From NCBI GenBank assembly GCA_022793335.1, contig JAAWCQ010000012.1:1-64000 (forward strand): 64,000 nucleotides of DNA, written 5' to 3'. Positions 60,749 through 64,000 of the stretch are shown here, in pieces (within the stretch, counting starts at the first letter, position 1; each line of letters begins with the position of its first letter). Under the pieces are notes generated by a model. The model was given only the letters and a program-made list of their open reading frames with translations. It searched no databases and was not told where the DNA came from. The position numbers and the translations under genes are program-made. The DNA comes from Clostridia bacterium. Lineage in GTDB: Bacteria; Bacillota; Clostridia; Christensenellales; UBA1242.

Positions 60749-61480
60749 TCAATTATCAAGCTTTGCTTGTTCTTTTCTATAAGAATTGGTAAACATAAAA
60801 ATTGAGCAGGCAAGCAAGATTTCAGCTGGATAGTAAGTGGCAAGACACAGTGTGCCAACAACAGAAGAAAGTGAGGCAAATACATTAAGCAAAAGCATGA
60901 GGTCTGAGAAGAAGAACAAAGTGCTTCCAATCACAATTAAGAGATTGAGCCAATTTCTTTCTCTTACAAAGTTTGCAACAGCCTTGCCCACCATAAGTGA
61001 AATTATGATTGCATAAACCACACAAACAATTTCCATCAGCACTCCCCCAAAGTCAAAGAAAGGCGCAAGTGTAATCAAAAGCACTGATGGCACTAAAATG
61101 ACAACTCCATATATAAGGTCGCTCCACTTAAACTTCTGCAAGAAGCAATATGCAACAAAATAAAATACATGACCAATTGCAAAAAGTGCAGCACCAACTA
61201 TAAATTCAATTTCAAGAATTATATCACCAAGCATAGCAAATACAAGGCCGGTAAGCATTATGCTTGGAAAAAGAAAATTTTTCTTTTCCTTTCTTTCTAA
61301 AATCAAATAAACAAGGTTGAGAATGCCAAGCAGAACAAACAAAGCACTCGTGACTGATTTCATGGCAAGCGTGCCAATATTCATATAAAGACAATCGCCA
61401 ACAATGATAAGAATAGTCAACGCAAGGTTTAACATTAAAAATATATTTCTTTTTTCAAAAAATCTTTCTTTATTTTCCAT
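60749..61480 (-). CDS. YhhN-family lysoplasmalogenase-like membrane protein (243 aa)
   Basis: About eight membrane segments with the family features: GLVFAMLGDIILE, FAIGHVFYFVAY, and GSTLFFFSDLMLLLNVF followed by TYYPAEILLA. YhhN/TMEM86 enzymes hydrolyse the vinyl-ether bond of lysoplasmalogens, releasing a fatty aldehyde. Start at ATG 61480 behind GGAGG. It lies 16 bases after an aldehyde dehydrogenase gene, fitting an aldehyde-handling operon. Confidence 0.75.
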   Translation of the reverse strand: MENKERFFEKRNIFLMLNLALTILIIVGDCLYMNIGTLAMKSVTSALFVLLGILNLVYLILERKEKKNFLFPSIMLTGLVFAMLGDIILEIEFIVGAALFAIGHVFYFVAYCFLQKFKWSDLIYGVVILVPSVLLITLAPFFDFGGVLMEIVCVVYAIIISLMVGKAVANFVRERNWLNLLIVIGSTLFFFSDLMLLLNVFASLSSVVGTLCLATYYPAEILLACSIFMFTNSYRKEQAKLDN

Positions 61481-61496
61481 TATTTCCTCCAAAATA

Positions 61497-62873
61497 TTAC
61501 TTTAAAAACAGCTTAATCAGATTATATTTCAATTTTGAATAAGGCTGATATCGCATTGGCAAATCAAGCCAAGTCTTCTTGTCAACAATGCTTTTATAAT
61601 GCGAAAAGGCATCAAAGCCAGCCTTGCCATGATAAGCACCAATGCCGCTATACTTAAGCCCGCCAAAGCCCATGTTGGAAGTTGCAAGATGAATAATCGT
61701 ATCATTTATGCACCCACCGCCAAAACCGCAGCCATTTATCACCCTGTCAATATTTTTCTTTGACGATGAGAAGATATAAAGTGCAAGCGGAGAATTTCTT
61801 TTGTTTATATTTTCAACAACTTCACTGATATTTTCAAAGCTTAAAATTGGCAAAATAGGGCCAAATATCTCTTGTTGCATCTCTTTTGTATCAAGCCCCG
61901 AGTCTAAAATGGTCGGCTCTATTTTTAATTTACCTTCATCAAACTTGCCGCCAAATATAACATTCCCCTCTTCAATAAGCCGCACAAGCCCATCAAACTG
62001 CTTTTGGTTTATTATCTTAGGATATTCTCTATTGCTCAACGCGTCCACAGAATACTGCAAAACAATTTGTCTTTTTATCTCATTGATCAGCTTTTCTTTA
62101 ATGCTTTTATGGCAATAAATATAATCTGGAGCCACACAAGTTTGACCGCTGTTTAAAAATTTCCCAAACACTATTCGCTTTGCCGCAAGCTTCAAGTTTG
62201 CTGTTTCATCAACTACGCAAGGGCTTTTTCCACCCAGCTCAAGTGTAACTGTTGTAAAATGCTCGGCCGCTTTTTGCATGACAATCTTTCCTACCCTGCT
62301 GCTTCCAGTAAAGAAAATATGGTCGAAGTCAAGGTCAAGCAAGAATGAGCATTCCTCTCTTCCTCCAAGCACAACAAATACTTCTTCCTTTGAAAAGGTC
62401 ATTTTTATAAGCTTATCAATCACTGCGCTTACATGAGATGAGCTTTCACTTGGTTTAATCATAGCCACATTTCCAGCAGCTATTGCATCCACGAGCGGCT
62501 CAATAGAAAGCATAAAAGGATAATTCCAAGGGCTGATTATAAGCACCTGCCCTTTAGGCATAGGCTGAACATAAGATTTTGAGGCAAATTGAGCCAAAGG
62601 CGTTGCCACTCTTTTAGGCTTAGAAAAACCTTTTAAATGCTTTTTCATATAAGAAATTTCACTAAGCACCAAGCCAATTTCTGCCATATAACTTTCTACT
62701 TCGCTTTTGCCAAGGTCAACATTCAAAGCGCGAATAATTTCATCTTTAAGCAAAATTATGTTTTTGTAAAGCTTATTAAGCATTTTTATTCTATATTTTA
62801 CATTTCTAAGTGGACTTTGTAAAGCTATCGCTTTCTGCCTTTCATAAACACTTAATATTTCATTTTTATCCAT
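61497..62873 (-). CDS. Aldehyde dehydrogenase, fatty-aldehyde/class-3-like (458 aa)
   Basis: NAD(P)-dependent oxidation of an aldehyde to the acid. PWNYP at 115-119, FTGSSRVGK near 188-196, base Glu212 in LELGGK, and nucleophile Cys246 in NSGQTCVAPDY are all present. Sequence plan and short length (458) match class-3/CalB-type ALDHs that act on long-chain aldehydes; the C-terminal basic/hydrophobic KYNLIKLFLK could associate with membrane. Its start overlaps the end of the alcohol dehydrogenase gene by eight bases. Confidence 0.88.
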   Translation of the reverse strand: MDKNEILSVYERQKAIALQSPLRNVKYRIKMLNKLYKNIILLKDEIIRALNVDLGKSEVESYMAEIGLVLSEISYMKKHLKGFSKPKRVATPLAQFASKSYVQPMPKGQVLIISPWNYPFMLSIEPLVDAIAAGNVAMIKPSESSSHVSAVIDKLIKMTFSKEEVFVVLGGREECSFLLDLDFDHIFFTGSSRVGKIVMQKAAEHFTTVTLELGGKSPCVVDETANLKLAAKRIVFGKFLNSGQTCVAPDYIYCHKSIKEKLINEIKRQIVLQYSVDALSNREYPKIINQKQFDGLVRLIEEGNVIFGGKFDEGKLKIEPTILDSGLDTKEMQQEIFGPILPILSFENISEVVENINKRNSPLALYIFSSSKKNIDRVINGCGFGGGCINDTIIHLATSNMGFGGLKYSGIGAYHGKAGFDAFSHYKSIVDKKTWLDLPMRYQPYSKLKYNLIKLFLK

Positions 62874-64000
62874 TTTTTACCTCGCGATAAATTTCTTCAA
62901 GTTGTTTCGCCGTAAAAAGCACTGGGACAGGGTAAAGCGGATTTGCCTCATGTTCGGCAGTAACTGCAAGAGCTGGAATATCTTCTTCTTTAATCTCACC
63001 TATCACCTTTCCAATATTCATTGACTTGTTAAGATCTTCAATCTTTTCAATGAAAAGCTTTGCGCCCTCTTCTTTTGAAATAGTCTTGTCAAAAAGACCA
63101 GCCTTTACACCCAAAATCCAAAGTTTCTTAAAGACTTTTCGACCATATTTTTTAAGCACCACTGGTAATAAAATAGCATTTGCAAGCCCATGCGGAATGT
63201 TATACTTTCCTCCAAGCGAATGGGCAACAGCATGCACATATCCAACATAGGATTTTGTAAAAGCCACCCCAGCATGATAAGCCGCTTCAAGCATTTTCGT
63301 CCTTGCTTCAATATTTTGAGGCTCACTGTAAGCAATAGGCAAAAACTTAAATATGATATCAACCGCCCAAATAGCCTCTTTTCTTGTTTTCTTGGTTGTG
63401 CTGTTTCCAATAAAAGCCTCAACCGCATGAGTAAGCGCATCCATACCTGTCGTTGCAGTAAGCATTGGCGGAAGCCCAATGGTGAGCTGTGGAAGCAGCA
63501 ATGCATATCGAGGAATAAGAGGAAAATCATTTATCGCATATTTATGCCTTGTCTGACTGTCAGTTATGACCGCTGCCAAAGTTGTCTCACTGCCTGTTCC
63601 AGCAGTAGTAGGCACCGCAATAAGAAGAGGCAACTTTTTTCTCACCTTCAAAATTCCCTTCATTTTGGCAAGCGTTTTATTTGGACGCGCAATTCTTGCA
63701 CCTGTCGCTTTGGCCGCATCCATAGCCGAGCCACCACCGAAGGCAATTATTGCCTGACACTCATTCTCTTTGTAAAGCATCAAAGCCTCTTCCACATTTT
63801 GTGTTGTCGGATTGGCAACCGTCTCATCATAAACGACAAACTTCAACCCTTCACTCTTAAAAAGCTGTTCAAGCTGTTCGGTAAGCCCCAGCCCTCGTAT
63901 GCCTTTATCTGTCACTATCAAAAGACTGGAAACACCATTCGATTTTAAAACCTCAACCACCTCTTGATTTGACTTCAATATTTTTGGCTCTCTGTAAGGC
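62866..64000 (-). CDS. Iron-containing alcohol dehydrogenase, 5' end outside window
   Basis: Group III (Fe) ADH: cofactor motif AIIAFGGGSAMDAAKA, metal-binding region TGMDALTHAVEAF and AHSLGGKYNIPHGLANA with its His ligands. The frame is open to the right edge (YREPKILKSNQ), and family proteins begin well upstream of that, so this is a partial gene. It interconverts an alcohol and an aldehyde; with ALDH and the YhhN homologue downstream it suggests long-chain alcohol/aldehyde metabolism. Confidence 0.88.
   Translation of the reverse strand, partial: PYREPKILKSNQEVVEVLKSNGVSSLLIVTDKGIRGLGLTEQLEQLFKSEGLKFVVYDETVANPTTQNVEEALMLYKENECQAIIAFGGGSAMDAAKATGARIARPNKTLAKMKGILKVRKKLPLLIAVPTTAGTGSETTLAAVITDSQTRHKYAINDFPLIPRYALLLPQLTIGLPPMLTATTGMDALTHAVEAFIGNSTTKKTRKEAIWAVDIIFKFLPIAYSEPQNIEARTKMLEAAYHAGVAFTKSYVGYVHAVAHSLGGKYNIPHGLANAILLPVVLKKYGRKVFKKLWILGVKAGLFDKTISKEEGAKLFIEKIEDLNKSMNIGKVIGEIKEEDIPALAVTAEHEANPLYPVPVLFTAKQLEEIYREVKNG

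Noticed and set aside
1-64000. CRISPR array
   Set aside because: No regularly spaced direct repeats with unique spacers and no cas genes were seen in the window.

Overview
The window is AT-rich DNA from a low-GC, endospore-lineage Firmicute (Bacillota, most likely an uncultured Clostridia-type organism). The evidence is a full-length spoIVA, an hrcA-grpE-dnaK-dnaJ operon with a CIRCE-like operator, the pcrA-ligA, comEC-holA and der-plsY gene pairs, AGGAGG ribosome binding sites, and TTGACA/TATAAT promoters. TGA is used as a stop, so this is the standard code and not a mollicute. I cannot name the genus from sequence alone.

Layout. Positions 1-9959 (minus strand) hold one operon: a small membrane protein followed by a tandem array of at least seven paralogous genes. 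The proteins share an N-terminal module and a C-terminal HExxH...E zinc-peptidase-like site; one member is split by a frameshift and another runs off the left edge. Positions 10330-14588 hold ligA and pcrA. Positions 14764-18327 hold four tandem paralogous lipoproteins, divergent from a TIM-barrel epimerase-like gene. Positions 19339-24178 hold a coiled-coil protein, spoIVA, plsY and der; gpsA, usually found in this neighbourhood, is missing and a degenerate tandem repeat lies between plsY and spoIVA. Positions 24200-25180 are non-coding apart from a GC-rich inverted repeat that looks like a mobile or REP/MITE-like element. Positions 25181-28733 hold a small gene, holA and a comEC whose C-terminal nuclease-like domain lacks its metal-binding residues. 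Positions 28955-32736 encode two large surface lipoproteins.

Positions 33008-40650 (minus strand) form a compact, intact podovirus-like structural cassette: TerS-like protein, zinc protein, portal, scaffold, capsid, adaptor, tail-stabilisation protein and two holins. It has its own promoter, a terminator just after the capsid gene, and a strong final terminator. It has no large terminase, integrase, endolysin or replication genes, so it looks like a domesticated or remnant particle module.

Positions 40986-47495 hold an ABC transporter pair, a YkvI-like membrane protein, a Cys-rich (spore-coat-like) protein, a LysR regulator, split coaC and coaB with a 39-codon ORF between them, and rsmE. Positions 47593-52638 hold the heat-shock operon. 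Positions 52833-58559 hold an unknown membrane protein, tRNA-Ser(GCU), a nitroreductase, an HD-like protein, an SDR and a second type of HExxH protein. Positions 58625-58851 look like a transcription attenuator (promoter, 10-codon leader MFIMRRHHRF, alternative hairpins, terminator) in front of an ArgE/DapE-like peptidase. A GNAT acetyltransferase follows. The window ends (minus strand) with an operon of an iron alcohol dehydrogenase, an aldehyde dehydrogenase and a YhhN-type lysoplasmalogenase, which together suggest plasmalogen or fatty-aldehyde turnover.

Strongest candidates for undescribed biology: the HExxH paralog array, the terminase-less capsid cassette with its built-in terminator, the leader-peptide attenuator, and apparently leaderless pcrA and comEC transcripts.
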